Below, piece by piece: positions 33,961 to 50,082 of a stretch of DNA of 64,000 nucleotides. Numbering within the stretch: the first letter of the stretch is position 1; each line of letters starts with the position of its first letter. The notes under the pieces are model-generated. The model saw only the letters and a program-made list of their open reading frames with translations, was not told where the DNA came from and did not search any database. Origin of the DNA: Latrodectus hesperus (taxonomy: Eukaryota > Arthropoda > Arachnida > Araneae > Theridiidae); the NCBI GenBank assembly GCA_037975125.1, contig CM075860.1, positions 40,497,393 through 40,561,392 on the forward strand, in the 5' to 3' direction. Position numbers and translations under genes: made by a program.

Positions 33961-35134
33961 CGTGGGTCACGACAATTCATGCAGTGTTTTATATTCACTG
34001 CAGACATGTAATATTGAGTTGCCTATGCTCAAACAAACTCTGCCTTCATGGAAGGAACCTCAGTTCTCTGCACTTATTTTTCTGTCTACATTCCCGACAT
34101 CAAACGAGCACCGTTTTCTTCCCACTTATTTCTTAAACAATGAAGAAGAAACTGTGCAGACGGATGGATCATTTATTCTATCATCCGACAGGAGGCATTA
34201 TCAGTGCATAATTTCTTGCCACTTCTTGCCACAAAGGCGTTTTATGGTACAGGCTTTCAGTTTTCTTTTGATTACTATTAATCCATAATGAATTAAATAA
34301 CAAATTAACTAGAAATAACAATAACAGCAAACATTCAACAATATAACATTTCGTAGTAGATGAACGAAGACTATAATGTACTTTTTAAACACCCAATATG
34401 GTCTCCTGGAGGAAATTTCATGGATAGTGGGTCGCATGTTAGTTTTCAAGGAAAGAAACCTTGTAAACTGTCCAGAATGTAGAATAAATCATTCTCAGCT
34501 GATACTGTGCATGTAGAATGTTGTTCATCTTACTTTATTTAGAAATGGCCAAGGTCGAACAAATGATCTGCTATTCTGAAAAGAGTCCTTTCACCACTGA
34601 CCTATTGTAAATACTAGGTAATAATATATAAATTAGCATTTCACTCTGTTCACTGAGATATTACTGACATTGAAAGTTTACATATTGGAAAAATTTAAAA
34701 TTTTTAAGATGGTGGTGCATTAAAAAACATATAACATCATATAATTTAAGAGTGCAGCTGAATCAATAAACTTTTAAATGGAATTCTCACGCAAGAAGAT
34801 TTTTGCTTTGGCGGAAAGGAAATTGATTCAATTGCAAAAGTGAACATGCATGTTCAAAATTTTCAGTTTGCCATATGTCTAATTAGAAAGCACTGTTGTG
34901 GCAATTTTTGAGTACAAGAGACTCTTCTATCCGCAGTACCAAATACCAACTAGTTCAAGGAAAAGTACTGTAGCCAATGTACAACATATACTGATGGTTA
35001 GCATAGTCATAATTTATCTTTCCTATTTTGAACTGAAATTCCTCATGTTGCCCAGCATAGCTATAAATACGAAATGGCAAGATTCCAAATATGATTCTTT
35101 TGATTTTCTGTTGTTGTTGCATGTTCCTTTTGGC
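33961..35134. other. Spacer, nothing recognised
   Basis: Plus-strand frames at 33944-34288 and 34898-35146 have no recognisable domain or codon pattern. I do not call them. Confidence 0.4.
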
Positions 35135-35720
35135 CAGCAGTGCTAGACCAGGTCCATAACGTTAAACATCCTAAAAAATTATCATCATCAAAGGATCATT
35201 ATATAAATCATACTTGGATAGTCCTAGGCACTCAAAGATACGTTCTTGAATAGCTTGTTCAGAGGAACATTTGGTATAGGTCTTGATAATTTATGGTGCC
35301 CTCGGAAAATTTTAATGATCTGTAGTGACCACTTCGAGATTGGGTGAGAGTAGTTTGTTCCTGTCTTTTAAAGCCGTGAGCCAGTGAGCTTCCCGGATGA
35401 CAACACTGATACCATTGGTGCTCTGGAAGGATATTCCATGTGGTTTTAGCCTTGCTTTTTACTCTTGAAAAGATTTCCTAAAAGGTGAGAGTGCCAACGG
35501 CTTAGGGGCCTCACGAGTTCCTGCCTTGGCCAAGGTGTCTACAGTTTCATTTCCCTCTTTTTATTTGATTTTCTATCTAATAAGTTTCGAGACAATTAGA
35601 AGATAACTTAAATGCTGATGACTTTTGTCATTTAAAGCGTTTTCATTCATAGTAGACAATTTTCATCGCGGTCTTTAGGAAAAAGCCTTAGTCTTAAAAA
35701 CAATATTCATTACTCTTACA
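35135..35720 (-). pseudogene. LINE RNase H/C-terminal remnant, probably same family as at 12-13 kb
   Basis: On the minus strand GNETVDTLAKAGTREAP carries the last RNase H acidic motif. After stops and shifts comes a region ending IFECLGLSKYDLYNDPLMM, which aligns with the ILDCVRLSREDFSSDTLLV region of the copy at 12 kb. Upstream parts are strongly decayed. Confidence 0.6.
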
Positions 35721-36164
35721 TAACACATCAGGCACGTTCCTATACCTTGATCTGGATAGATGATCAAACAGAAAATGCCAATATATTATCCATCTTTCAA
35801 TAATCAGCAGTAGTTGGATTCTAGCCTAGGGCTTCTACGATGAAAACCTTATCTCAACCCTATGTCACAGTGTTCTTTATTATTTCATCAAGCTGCATAG
35901 CCGATTTTTAAAAGCTGAAGATAGTTGTTATTGATATTTTACATATATTGTATTTTGCCTTTTGAAAAAAGGTTTCAAAAGAAATAGAACTTGTTAACTT
36001 ATCTTCTTAATGCAAGAGGAAATCAATTAAGAACACTTATATATATTCACACCAACAGACGTTCTTGTTGTTGCACCAGCATGTTTCCCTGTATCAAACC
36101 CTGAGTCATGCTCTAGCAGTTATATAGAAGTACCCGGATTCAGTCTATGTGATTTTGAAGCAGA
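35721..36164. other. Spacer, nothing recognised
   Basis: No supported feature. Confidence 0.4.
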
Positions 36165-36420
36165 TATAAAGAAGATTCACAATACTTGGCCTGCCATCCC
36201 CAGAGGTATCATTTCACTTGGAGGACATTGCGACCACGACCTATTTAATGTGCCCCAGCCGCATTTAGAGAACATGATAGATCTTCGATTAATCCGGTGT
36301 TCAAACTCACTATTCTTTTGATAATGAGAACAACGCCCTAACGAAAAAGCACACCACATCAAACCAACAAGCACAGTGGCTAAAAGATGAGAATAAAAGC
36401 CATTCAATAGATACACCATG
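36165..36420 (-). mobile_element. SINE family D, copy 2
   Basis: On the minus strand the head has a tRNA-like stretch, CGTTAGGGCGTTGTTCTC then ATTATC and AGTGAGTTTGAACACC (box A- and box B-like). The body has GCAATGTCCTCCAAGTGAAA, shared with copy 1. Comparison with the copy at 50.3-50.6 kb joins head and body into one family. A minus-strand open frame over it is incidental. Confidence 0.65.
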
Positions 36421-37207
36421 AATTAACAGTAAGACCATGTTCTTTGGATTATGAAGCATTAGGTTCAATTCCAAGTACTATTGCACAACGGAATATGTGA
36501 TTTTTGAGATTATGTTTATTAGAGTATATTTTTTGGATTTTCATGGGTTTCTACTCCTGTGATAAGTAAATTCGATATTTCATCTCGAAAATATCCTCTA
36601 GTAAGGCACAACGTAATGGAAAATATTCAAATATTTTATAGCAACTTCCTAATATTATGCGACAAGTTATCGAGCCTCATTTGTTTTGCTTGAACTTTCA
36701 ATGTCTACAAATTGAAAACTAACATAAATTGTTTTGCAGCATTTTTCTCTAAAAAATGACTTTTTTTAGATAAATTTTTGATTTAGACATAAGGAAGAAG
36801 GAAAATCTTTTTTCCAAACTTTTTTGCAGTATATCTATCCCGGCACAAGTAAGGGTATAATTGTCATCTCTTGCTTGCCAAATCTAGTTGAAACTGAATT
36901 TTTTGTGCCCCCCCCACAAGATTAAGTGTTAATCACGAAAGCAAATCGATCTCTCCCCATTCTTGAATTTTAAATTCTAAAACAATTCAAAGAAATTTAA
37001 AGTATGACTTATAAACTGACAGAAAAATTTATCATATAATGGATGAAAACTTATTGCGTATAGATCATAAACTTATCGGAAGATAAAAAGCATTTCTTGT
37101 AATTCCTTTTATGACAGTAACAACTCAACTTTTAATTTTTAAAATGCCCTTCATTGAAAAACAAACAAACAAACAGGTGAATTGCTTATTTAACACTATT
37201 AAAATCG
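36421..37207. other. Spacer, nothing recognised
   Basis: No supported feature. Confidence 0.4.
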
Positions 37208-37367
37208 GTGTAGAAACGGGTACCCTAGATTTTGGCCAAAAATTTGGCGATAAAATTTAATGTCTGGTAACCCTAGCATTTTTAGCGCTCTAACTAACAT
37301 AGTTTAAGGATTTCCGTTTTGTTATTTACAATTTGCTGCCTATCTTGCTGTCCTGGGTACCCGTCAG
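37208..37367 (-). repeat. MITE-like family G, copy 2
   Basis: Shares GGGTACCC-type ends, GGTTACCAGACATTAAATT and ATTTTATCGCC (minus strand) with copies 1 and 3. Confidence 0.6.
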
Positions 37368-38033
37368 TCAAGCTTTTACCTCAAAATATATTATGAAAGA
37401 GATTTATGTGGTAACCCAATTTTTTAGTAGAAATCGATTTTCATCATTGCAAGGAAAAGAAGACTATTTCAATCAACTCCAGTAATCTCACTATTTCTCA
37501 CCATAAACATAAGGAACTCCAATCGATAGTTTCTAAATTTTAATATTTCATCAAAATTATAACTTCAGTATTTTAGACAATCATATATCCTAGGATAAAT
37601 TAATCAGATATGTGATATTAATAATAGAAATAATTCATATATTGTATTCAATGTTACATTTCTCAAGGAAGCAAATTAGGAAAACTTTCAAGCATTCACA
37701 TCTAAAGATGTGCATTCGAAAAGAAGCATTAATGTTACTTTCTCATTGCTTAACGAAAGCTAGTTTCGAACTGTTAACCTTCCGTTTGAAAAATGCATCT
37801 CTACCAGTAGGTTTCAATAAACTCATTAAGCTTTAATTCGGTAAAAAATGCATTCAAAAATATCGTAAAGAAACTTTATGAAAACATTATACTTTTCCCT
37901 AACATCTGTAAAATATTTTATTTCTACAAGCATTAAAACTTTCAACTACTAAGCTCATACTTAATATTTATCAATTACATTTATAATACAAATATTTTTC
38001 TATTACAAACTTTGCATTAAATTATTTACTTAG

Positions 38034-38035
<2 letters not shown>
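37368..38035. other. Spacer, nothing recognised
   Basis: The plus-strand frame at 37612-37836 has no recognised domain. Confidence 0.4.

Positions 38036-38118
<83 letters not shown>
38036..38118. repeat. (TA)n microsatellite
   Basis: Uninterrupted TA run of about 83 bp. Confidence 0.97.
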
Positions 38119-38124
<6 letters not shown>

Positions 38125-39414
38125 AGTATTAATATAAACAATGTATCTGAACTAAATATATATTTTCACTCTCAAGTAATGTAATATTTCTATAACAAAG
38201 AAAAACTTTTTTCTTCTTATAATAAATGTTAAATCTTTAAAAAATATGACTGCTTGCTTTTCAATGTTTAGAAGGGTAGCATTATTTTTCTTTTTCAAAA
38301 TTTGCTGCCTTATTAAAATATGCTGTTATGTATAATCTAATTTACTTGCTAGTCAATGACCTCTTACGCTTTGCCTTCTAAGGCAACAAAATAAATTAAG
38401 CTAGTTATATAATTTCATCGCCGTAAAAAAGTTGATACATATCAAGTTATCGCTGGATTATATATTCTCGAGTTCTCTCTTATCTTGAATTATTCTCGAG
38501 TTTCCATTTATTCTAGATTTTTCTTTTCATGCTTGGATTTTATTACCGTTGTTGTGAGAACAGCTTTAATGGATCTCAAATGTAAGTTTTGTCATAATGA
38601 CGATTGTTTTAAATCAAAATAATAAAAGTTCCACATGAAACATAAAACGATTCTCGTATTTTTGAATTTTTCTATTTAAAACAGAAAGAGATTATAATAT
38701 TGACGTATGCATTTATTTAGTATATGTTCGATATTCGAATAATATTCTAAAATCAAATATTTTCGACTTCGGTAGAAATTACCATCATAATCTAATTGGT
38801 GTAATTTTTTCTCTCGCCAATTAGTGAAAATGGAGAAACTAAATAGTTAAAAATGTTTGTCAAACTGATGTTTCTTTGTCAAATTAGCCTACTTTTTTCA
38901 GTTAAAAAACCAATTTTCAATAAATAATTAGATCTTTTAAGCACATTAAAAATGTTTAATAATTTCTCGAAAGAAAAACGCTTTTTCTCCGTGGCGACTA
39001 TCACCAAATAAACCATAATATTTACTCATAACAAATAGCATTTAAAAATTATTGACATCTAATTTTATTTTAACTTCTCGATTTGTTAACTCCTTCATAG
39101 TATCTTATTTTATCCCTATTACAAAATTAAAATAATATTTGGGATAATAAATTAACATTTAATACTTAAGTCTGTATCAATGGATATGAAAGTTTTTTTA
39201 AATAAATCTCTTTATATATTTATTTCGTTATAGTTATGTAAATGAAGCAATTCGTCAAATTCTTTATCAATATTTAAAATTAATAATTATTTGAAAAATG
39301 GATTTCATATGCTATATAAAACTGAATTTGTATATTTATGGGATGTTTAAAAGTTTAACTATGTAAGTTAATATAACAAGTATTCCGTAATATATCCAAA
39401 TAAAATTTTGGATT
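38119..39414. other. AT-rich spacer, nothing recognised
   Basis: No supported feature. Confidence 0.5.
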
Positions 39415-39580
39415 CGGTGTAGAATCGGGTATCACTTGGTATAGCAATACATTTTGGTGATAAACTTCAATTTCTAGTAATCCTGATAACCCTATCTTTG
39501 TATAGATTTTGTATAACGACCATCTTGTTAATCATATCTTAGCGTCAAAAAGCCGCCAAAGAATCAAGAGGTACCTAATT
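39415..39580 (-). repeat. MITE-like family G, copy 3
   Basis: On the minus strand GGTACCTCTTGATTCTTTGG starts the copy. GATTAACAAGATGG and GGGTTATCAGGATTAC follow, and it ends near CCGATTCTACACC. Confidence 0.6.
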
Positions 39581-41721
39581 GTAAACTTTTACCAAAAATT
39601 ATTGTAATGGATGTATTCCCTTTGGAAAGGACAATAAAGTACATCTCAAGAGATCGACACCTGAGTTGTCACTCATCACTTCAACAATATATTTAGCTAT
39701 TGCAGTAAATTTAGCGAACATGATGATTTTGACTGGGTCTCAAGCTTAATTCATGGTCATAAGAAATGCCTTATTACGATGAGATATTCCAATTGTTAAA
39801 TAAAAATCTTTTTATAAATTTAATGATGATTTTTCCTTTGTATGCTAAGGCAGGATTAATTAGTAAGGAAATTTCATCATTGATGAAACATTTGATGATA
39901 ACCAAAAAATGAAAGTTTGTTACTGTCTGAAATCGTATAATGTATAACCTAACTACTGAGATTCTTTCTAACGCTTATATTTATTTACCTTCCACAAGTA
40001 TTTTTGCCTGATATTGAATTCACACAATGCATAGTAACAAAACTATGAAATTTTCCCTTTAGAAAGTAAGCAGAAAATTTCGTCCTCGAATAACCGATGA
40101 CGTCATACGCAAATATCTAATCAGGCCTTATTGAAATTAAGTCATAATTTTTAAATTCAGAAATTGTTATTTTTATATATTGCTATAAGTAGTTACTTAT
40201 TAAGTGACAACAAACAATTTGAAAATATTCTACAATTTTAGACGAAATATTATTTTTTAGATATATAGACTTTTCGCGAACTGATTTGATTGATATATAG
40301 CAATTTTGAATTTTGGATATTTTTAATGTATTACTTAATAAACTCAAAGTAAAATATATCAGTCACTTCTATTTTAGTTAATTCTTACACAAGTCTACTA
40401 CTTGTTTTAATCGCAATAATTTGTACTAGTTTAAATTTATAAATAAAAAAAGTTTTCATTAAAATCTTGTGCTTAAAACCCATTGACAGCAGCTTTGTTT
40501 ATCATATAAAAAACGTTGATATCATATTCTGAATTATTCCTCTAAAATATTTACATTCATGATTTATTTCAAAATACTTTTAAACTTGATTTTTATATTG
40601 GAATCCGTTTAAAAATAAAAATCTTTATTCAAAAATGTTATGTAATCATATTTTATTTCATTCAAAAATTTTGACTTTAATAATAATTTTTATACAAAAT
40701 TCTTAAATATGCTTTAGTTAAATCAAATTTTAATTTTTTGCGTTAATTGAGTTAGTATTCCTCAGAAAATGTTCTGAACAATTAATTAATAAATAATTTA
40801 AAGTACATTTGCAATCTTGTTATTTGTAATCTCTTTCTCTGATTCTTATAGCCGTTTTATTTCCGCGCTTTCTATAAGAATTAAAAATAATGGAAACGCG
40901 CTACATACGACATTTATTTCAATATGGATTAACTTTAATCGTAATCGAACTGAAATCAAAATCACAGACGTTACGAAATGAAGTTTAAAGTACAGTAACG
41001 ATAAAATTCCTTTTGGAAACATAGATGTCGCTTGCAAATCAAGTCATTTAATTACTATTAGTTAAAAATTTGGATAATTTTACCGTTTGATAATTGCTTT
41101 CTTTAAATCGTTATTTAAAATTTGGAAATATTTTGCATGCCTATTTTTATTTTGAATATTTCAACAGTTTGCGGGATTAAAATTAATTCACAAATTTAAA
41201 TAAAGTCGAAAAGATAGCATATTTTGTCTCTTTTTTAATCTTTATTTTCCAATAATACTTGATATTTGAAGTTAAAACGAGGATTAAAATGTATCAGGAA
41301 TCTTTATTGCTATTTGCAAAATCGCGTTACTTATGATTTGAAAATAGGTAGAAATAATTGACAATACATATATATTTTGGATAATTTGGATGGAAACTAA
41401 AATCACAATGTAAAGTAAAGTTGTCATCGTTCTAAAATTTCAAATCAAATTAATAGAATGAGAAGTAGTCTCTACATCTATTAATTCTTGTAAAATTAAA
41501 ATTCACGCAATAAATAAAATAAACATAGTTGTGAATATAATATATGTAGTAAGTTTCTTACATAAAACATTCTTTTCTAGAATGCGAATCCAAGAATGAA
41601 AAATATTTTTGCCTCTTAAAAAAATTAAAAACACCCAAATTAAATTTGCTAAACATTGTTAAATGTATCTTAAAAATGGAATAGTGTACTTTTCAATGAG
41701 CGCGGTAACTGTAATGTGTAG

Positions 41722-41723
<2 letters not shown>
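39581..41723. other. AT-rich spacer, nothing recognised
   Basis: No supported gene or repeat. Confidence 0.5.

Positions 41724-41808
<85 letters not shown>
41724..41808. repeat. (TA)n microsatellite
   Basis: Uninterrupted TA run of about 84 bp. Confidence 0.97.
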
Positions 41809-41810
<2 letters not shown>

Positions 41811-42525
41811 CTACAAATTCTCCAGATTTTTGATTTATTGAAGATGTCTAGTGAAATACTAGCTTCAATACAACAGAGAAAACACCACTTGCAATTCGCT
41901 ATGATTTGTAAACCAAGTCATCATAATGAAGTTGCATGAAATTAAATTTTGTAAATTCATTTTCTCCTCCAAGATCAGTTCGTTTCCATGTTGTGAAGAT
42001 TACACCCACTTTTTCAACAGAGGAACAAAACAGAGTTCAGCACTCGACATGTGTCGATACGATAGATGTGTTTACAAATCTATTCGATACATTTACATTA
42101 AAATCGATATAGTTAAGTTATTAAATAATTTTTTTTGCGCCATTTTATTGACAGGGAAAAGATTTGATTCCGAATAAATTTTGTTCAAATTAATATATTT
42201 TTTTAAGAATTAGTTTTGATACCTTAAGATAATTTAAGTTTTAAGAGTAAAATAATGGAAATTCACATTTTGCTTGAATGGAATTTCAATCTATATAAGA
42301 GTATGTGGCCTGTTTTGAAGTTCATTTGCATTATTTTATTTGCATAGCTTTAAATAAAACTTTACCAATTATGGACTAATACGACTGTTAAATTTCTTAG
42401 ATTCTTTTATAACTTATACGTATAAAAATATGAATCATTTCAATATATGGCTTAAATAGTCATTTTTAGCAAATTTAATAATTTAAGCAATTTTTTTTAA
42501 ACTTTAAAAATAAAGATAAATATTT
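41809..42525. other. Spacer, nothing recognised
   Basis: The plus-strand frame at 41926-42177 (83 codons) shows no known domain. Confidence 0.4.
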
Positions 42526-42700
42526 GAGGTTCGTTACGTTGGTTTGTCGCTTAACGGTCATTTTTTTGCACACGAGGGCTAATTAGACCAGACCTGCGGT
42601 TTAAAGTGGATTCCGAACCACTACAAACATCCATGCCCAAGGTGGAATTCGAACACACGAACTGTTGAACCGAATGCAAGAGCGCTAACCAGAGGTTCGT
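42526..42700 (-). mobile_element. tRNA-derived SINE, family E, with target duplication
   Basis: The body at 42535-42691 (157 bp) lies between direct repeats GAGGTTCGT (42526-42534, 42692-42700). On the minus strand it has a box A-like GGTTAGCGCTCTTGC, a box B-like GTGTTCGAATTCC, then GGGCATGGATGTTTGTAG and GGTCTGGTCTAATTAGCC. Other copies are at 46.8, 13.4-13.7, 8.5, 10.0 and 60.0 kb. Confidence 0.8.
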
Positions 42701-43600
<900 letters not shown>

Positions 43601-46477
43601 CTTTTTTCTCAGGGGTTTTAAATCAAGAAAAACTATGTTATAGACGAAATATGTGTGTTTTATTAAAATAAAATTAAAAACATTTTTTAAGTAAATACTT
43701 ATACAAATATAACTAAAAAAGGTTAACTTCAAATAAATCAAATCATTCTAAAAACAGTGTTATTACATGTTTATTCGCTGTAGAAGCTATCTAAAATAAC
43801 GTTACACCAAAATGTTTTTTTTAACAGAGTGTTAAAGGGTCAGTAATATAATTGAATTAAATTTTATAAGAACACAATTGACACAATGTGCAAACGTACC
43901 AGAAATTAATTGTGAACTGTACAAATCATTATAAATTTTTCAGTACAGAGAAATATAACGTAGGTAATCAATGTGTTTTTAAGAGTACTGTGTTATACAG
44001 GGAAATACTGTACATAAATATATATAATGAGATAAATTCTGAATTTGAGTTCAGTAGCCGACTTTTGAGGTTAAATTAAAAGTAAAATTCACCTCTAAAA
44101 GCTTTGATAAGAAAGTCAAGAGCAGATTAATTTAAATACCTTGGCAGAGATTATTGTGATTAGCTGATGGTCTTGCCATTTGATATAACTAAATTAATTT
44201 ATAATTTTGAACCACCGGCAAATGACAAATTCACCACAAAGCTGGCACTACTCATTCCATTAGCTGGCATGTTGATTGCCTTATGGTATACAGTATTCCG
44301 AGCTCAAATAGTAACAAAAATCAAATATTCAACGCTTAAATTAAATATTTCAGTATAGTACTTATTTAGTATAGTACACTATAATATCTATATTTTAATA
44401 TTTTGGTAAAAAAGAACTCGCGAAAATTGATTCCCTAGATATTTTTAGACCATTTCCAGCAATCCCATATGCGATGAGATACAAAAGAAGTTGGAAAAGT
44501 AACACTGCATTAGAGAGTTTGACAGGCAATAGTAGAGATTTCTTAGAATGGGGAAGAGTCAGAATCGGTTTTCGACTACCTCAAAGACTTTTGCGTTGAT
44601 AATCATTGCATAATAATATGCAAAATTTTAAGTATTTTTCTTCTGAATAACGGTACAAGGATATGCTGTCATTCACTTCTTTTGCGCTGAGGAAAAATAA
44701 ATTAAAAAACTTTAATGATTATATTTCTATTTCCCAATCCACATGATATTAAAAATAAATTGTAAAATTAAAAAAATTTCTCTGTTCAAATGCTTCTTAT
44801 TCAGAATCTTATTCATTCTATGAAACACAAATATTTTCCCGCTATAAAAAAATCTCTCTAGTTAAATTTTAAGGAAAAGGAAAGGAAATATTATTAAATT
44901 CTAAGTTGGATTATGCATAGTTTTATTTTACTATAGAATTGGAGAATAGTTTCAAAAGTTAAATAAAAAATTCTAAATTAAATTCAGACTTTGGTTTTGT
45001 TAGGCTTGAATTTCCCCTTTGGGCTTCTTTTATTCATAATTTTGTTATCAAGTCATAGTTAAAGATTTTCTTTTCTTTAAATTTTTATTTTATTGTTTTT
45101 CAATTATTTAAAATTAAATTAAAGTTTAAATCTGCGAAGTTAAATTTTTCCTTCAAAATTACTTGACAAAAATCAATAAACAGCAAAAAAGCACATTTGA
45201 AAAATTAGGCACATTTTTTTATTTCCCAAGAAATGCAAAAATGATGGTGGTCAAATTTTTCCTTTCAAGGTTTGTAGAAATTTTTTAAATTTCTACAAAC
45301 CTTCCCCAAAATTTATGAATATTTATTAATAATGACAATTAATGGGTGGTCTGTACTTTGGTGAGCCCCTTGGTTTTTATTCAATTTGGCACTAATTGGA
45401 TGATATTGAATGTCGTGATAAAAAATTTTTAATTATGTGTTTATCATTGATTGGTGTTTTTAGCACCAATTCGTTTTTCCAAATACTTTTAAGGGAAAAA
45501 AATTTGAATTTTGCTAAGGAGCACCCTAAAATATATTTTCACTAATTTATGAGATAATAAATAAATAATATCCATAATAAGCTTTGAATATGAATGGTAT
45601 TACCCATAATACATAAATGTACTTTGAAAAAAAAGGAAAACAATAGCTTTAATACTTGAATGAAGCAGTTTATATTTTTTTCTTAGCTTCCAAACTTCTT
45701 CAGCAATGTAATATAAACTTAACTTTTCAAACAATGAGCAACTGATTTAATTTATACTCTGACCCTTTTGCAATTTATAAGTCAATGAAAACATGGCATG
45801 AAATAATAGATCCACTTACACTCGCTAAACTCAATATTTAAGTCTGTGTTTACTCTGTACAGACGTCCGCTGTTGCCAACTAACCACGGCAAAATGTTTA
45901 TTTAAAAAACACCTGCAATTGATGAAGAAGAAAAATAACATGAAGTTAACTGGTTTGTCATTGGCTGTTGCATCTGTCGGTCCTATTTGACCTGGGTTCT
46001 ATGCTATTTTTCATTAGCATTTTTTTTTCTAATCCCACGAGCCTTAAAACAAAGATCCTAACGTCGGGGGAACAATTGTGTCAGATGATTAAGACTTGCT
46101 GGTTGTTCGTTTGAAGGACATAAATGTCTTCATAAAAAGGAAACGACACGTTCCTTCATTTTATGGCAACTCTGGGACCTTTCTTAAGAACAGTTTGCAG
46201 TTTTAGAGTTGTTTTCATGAGTAATTTTCCCAAGGTCGTTGTTTTTTAATCTTGCGAAGCTACAATCATCCTCCATTGAGTTGTTTTTGAAGCACTTAAT
46301 CCCAAGCACAGATATTTCCATGTATAAATTTACATTTTTTATGGTATTTACTGTGAAGAAATGAATGTAGAATTAGAAATACAAATGGCGCGCAAAGAAT
46401 TCTTTTCTACATTTTATCTTATCATGATTTTCTTATCAACGTATTATGCAACACAAAAAATTACATTATTTTTAGAA
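43601..46477. other. AT-rich spacer with one hairpin
   Basis: No recognised gene. A perfect 17-bp inverted repeat (AAGGTTTGTAGAAATTT arms, 3-base loop) lies at 45267-45303. The plus-strand frame at 44167-44358 is unassigned. Confidence 0.45.
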
Positions 46478-46498
46478 TATATATATATATATATATAC
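46478..46498. repeat. Short (TA)n tract
   Basis: About ten TA units. Confidence 0.95.
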
Positions 46499-46712
46499 AG
46501 AGATAGAAACTGACAAAACTGATACTTCACAGAAATTTATGATATGGAAATTGTGTATATTTGAGTAAAGAAGAGTAAAGAGCATCAAATTAATATATTT
46601 ATTCATACATCATAAATTTATTCTTGACGAATTGATTGAGAGAAGCATTTCACTTAGGAACAGTAATTCTTAAGAAAGATGACGGAATGCTTTATTACTT
46701 TTAACCATAAAT
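46499..46712. other. Short spacer
   Basis: Nothing recognised. Confidence 0.4.
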
Positions 46713-46898
46713 AACTGAACTAGCACAGAATAGTTAGCGCTCTGGCTTTTGGCTGTGAAGTTTGCAGGTTTGAATCCCACCTTAATACATTTTGCTTGGA
46801 TACGTGTAGGGGCTTAGAATCCATTTTAAACTGCACGTTCTGGTCTAATTAGACATCATGGGTAAAAAAATGATTGCTTTGTGATGAACAAACTGAAC
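46713..46898 (+). mobile_element. tRNA-derived SINE, family E
   Basis: The body at 46721-46890 lies between 8-bp direct repeats AACTGAAC (46713-46720, 46891-46898). It has box A-like AGTTAGCGCTCTGGC and box B-like GCAGGTTTGAATCCC. The body has TTAGAATCCATTTTAAACTG and TTCTGGTCTAATTAGAC, matching the copy at 42.6 kb. Confidence 0.75.
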
Positions 46899-47061
46899 CT
46901 TATCCGTTATAAATCTAGTTATAAAATATTACTTAAAATTTAACAAAGGGTCATAAAAATTATTCCATAACAAGATATTTTTCTTCGATTTTTTTTCTGG
47001 TTAAGAAAACTTTCTGTATGAAAAATTTCCTTAGATTATTTAAAATTCCTTTTTATTCAGG

Positions 47062-48589
<1,528 letters not shown>

Positions 48590-49142
48590 CTATGGTCTGA
48601 TTGGTTTAAAGCGTCTTTCTTATTATCGGAAGGTATACAAAGAAAATGAATGCGTGATTGCAAACTTTTATACAAATCAAATCAGAACAGGTCATGGTAT
48701 ATTTGGAGAATACCAATATCGATTTCATAATAAGAATTCGCTCTGCATGACTGATAAGGTAACAGAAACGGTTGAACATATGATCTATGAATGTAGTGAT
48801 TTCCAAGATATTAGGCGAAGATACTACCCAAGCAACTTTCGCGTGCTATCGATCAAGGAATTATTATGCCATCCTGGATTCAACAGAAGTATAAAGGAAA
48901 TTATTTCCTTCAGACTACAGCAACACATGGGCATTTAATGGAAATTATCCCATCGATTCAATATACTTTGTATATAATACCTTTGCAATCAATATATAAT
49001 TTTGTAATAATAATACATTATTGTAATAACATACTTGTAATTATTACTATATTGTACATAAATTGATCAATCAATATAACTATATATTTGTACTTTTATT
49101 TTTTGTAGTTATCCTAATTTGTAACCTTATTATTAATAAAAG
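48590..49142 (+). pseudogene. LINE ORF2 C-terminus, tail copy 0
   Basis: The coding end runs to the stop near 48936-48938. It contains NFYTNQIRTGHGIFGEYQYR and a Cys/His motif (CMTDKVTETVEHMIYEC), then RYYPSNFRVLSIKELLCHPG. This is the C-terminal zinc-knuckle-like region of RNase H-type LINEs. An AT-rich 3' untranslated region ends in TTAATAAAAGC, just before a TA tract. The sequence in front (48590-48632) ends TTATTATCGGAAGGTA, also seen in the tRNA-like head at 50.3 kb. Confidence 0.75.
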
Positions 49143-49529
<387 letters not shown>

Positions 49530-50082
49530 CGGAGAACCAATGGCAGAGTTGGTGGGATACTACAATTAAAACACGTACACTCTATGCCATTTATCCAAAG
49601 GTATCAGTAAAACGTTTGACCTCACATTTCTACACTAATCATATCAGAACAGGACTTTGAAGAGTATCAGCATAGATTCCATAATAAAAGCGCATTGTGC
49701 CCAAGCGATGGTAATAGAGAATCAGTTGAGCACATGATTTACAACTGCGAGGAGTTCAGTGAGATCAGGCAAAAACGCTATCCAATTAAGTACCGCAATC
49801 TCTCAATAAAAAAATTGCTAAACGACACTGGATTCTGTAGGGGAATCACAGAAATAAAATCAGTGAGATTACAACAAGCCGTTACAGAGTAAACATAAAG
49901 AACAAGCAAGAATTTCACCAAATATAGAGAGGACATAACTATCATTGTAAAAATATATAACAACTGTAAATATCACATTATTGTACATAATAATAATATT
50001 GAATTGTATGTTAAATTAACTAACCGACATATTTATATTTTTTGTATAATTTATATTTGTAAATTAATAAAGGTCAGTGCCA
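49530..50082 (+). pseudogene. LINE ORF2 C-terminus, tail copy 1
   Basis: Translation gives NQWQSWWDTTIKTRTLYAIY, then SHFYTNHIRTG, a one-base shift near 49660, and CPSDGNRESVEHMIYNCEEF (Cys/His motif) to the stop at 49890-49892. Its C-terminus aligns with tail copy 0 but reaches about 80 bases farther upstream. The 3' untranslated region ends in TTAATAAAGG. Confidence 0.78.

Noticed and set aside
40846..41037. 63-codon minus-strand ORF with hydrophobic stretches
   Set aside because: No start context, splice sites or homology cues. Hydrophobic translations are expected from AT-rich DNA.
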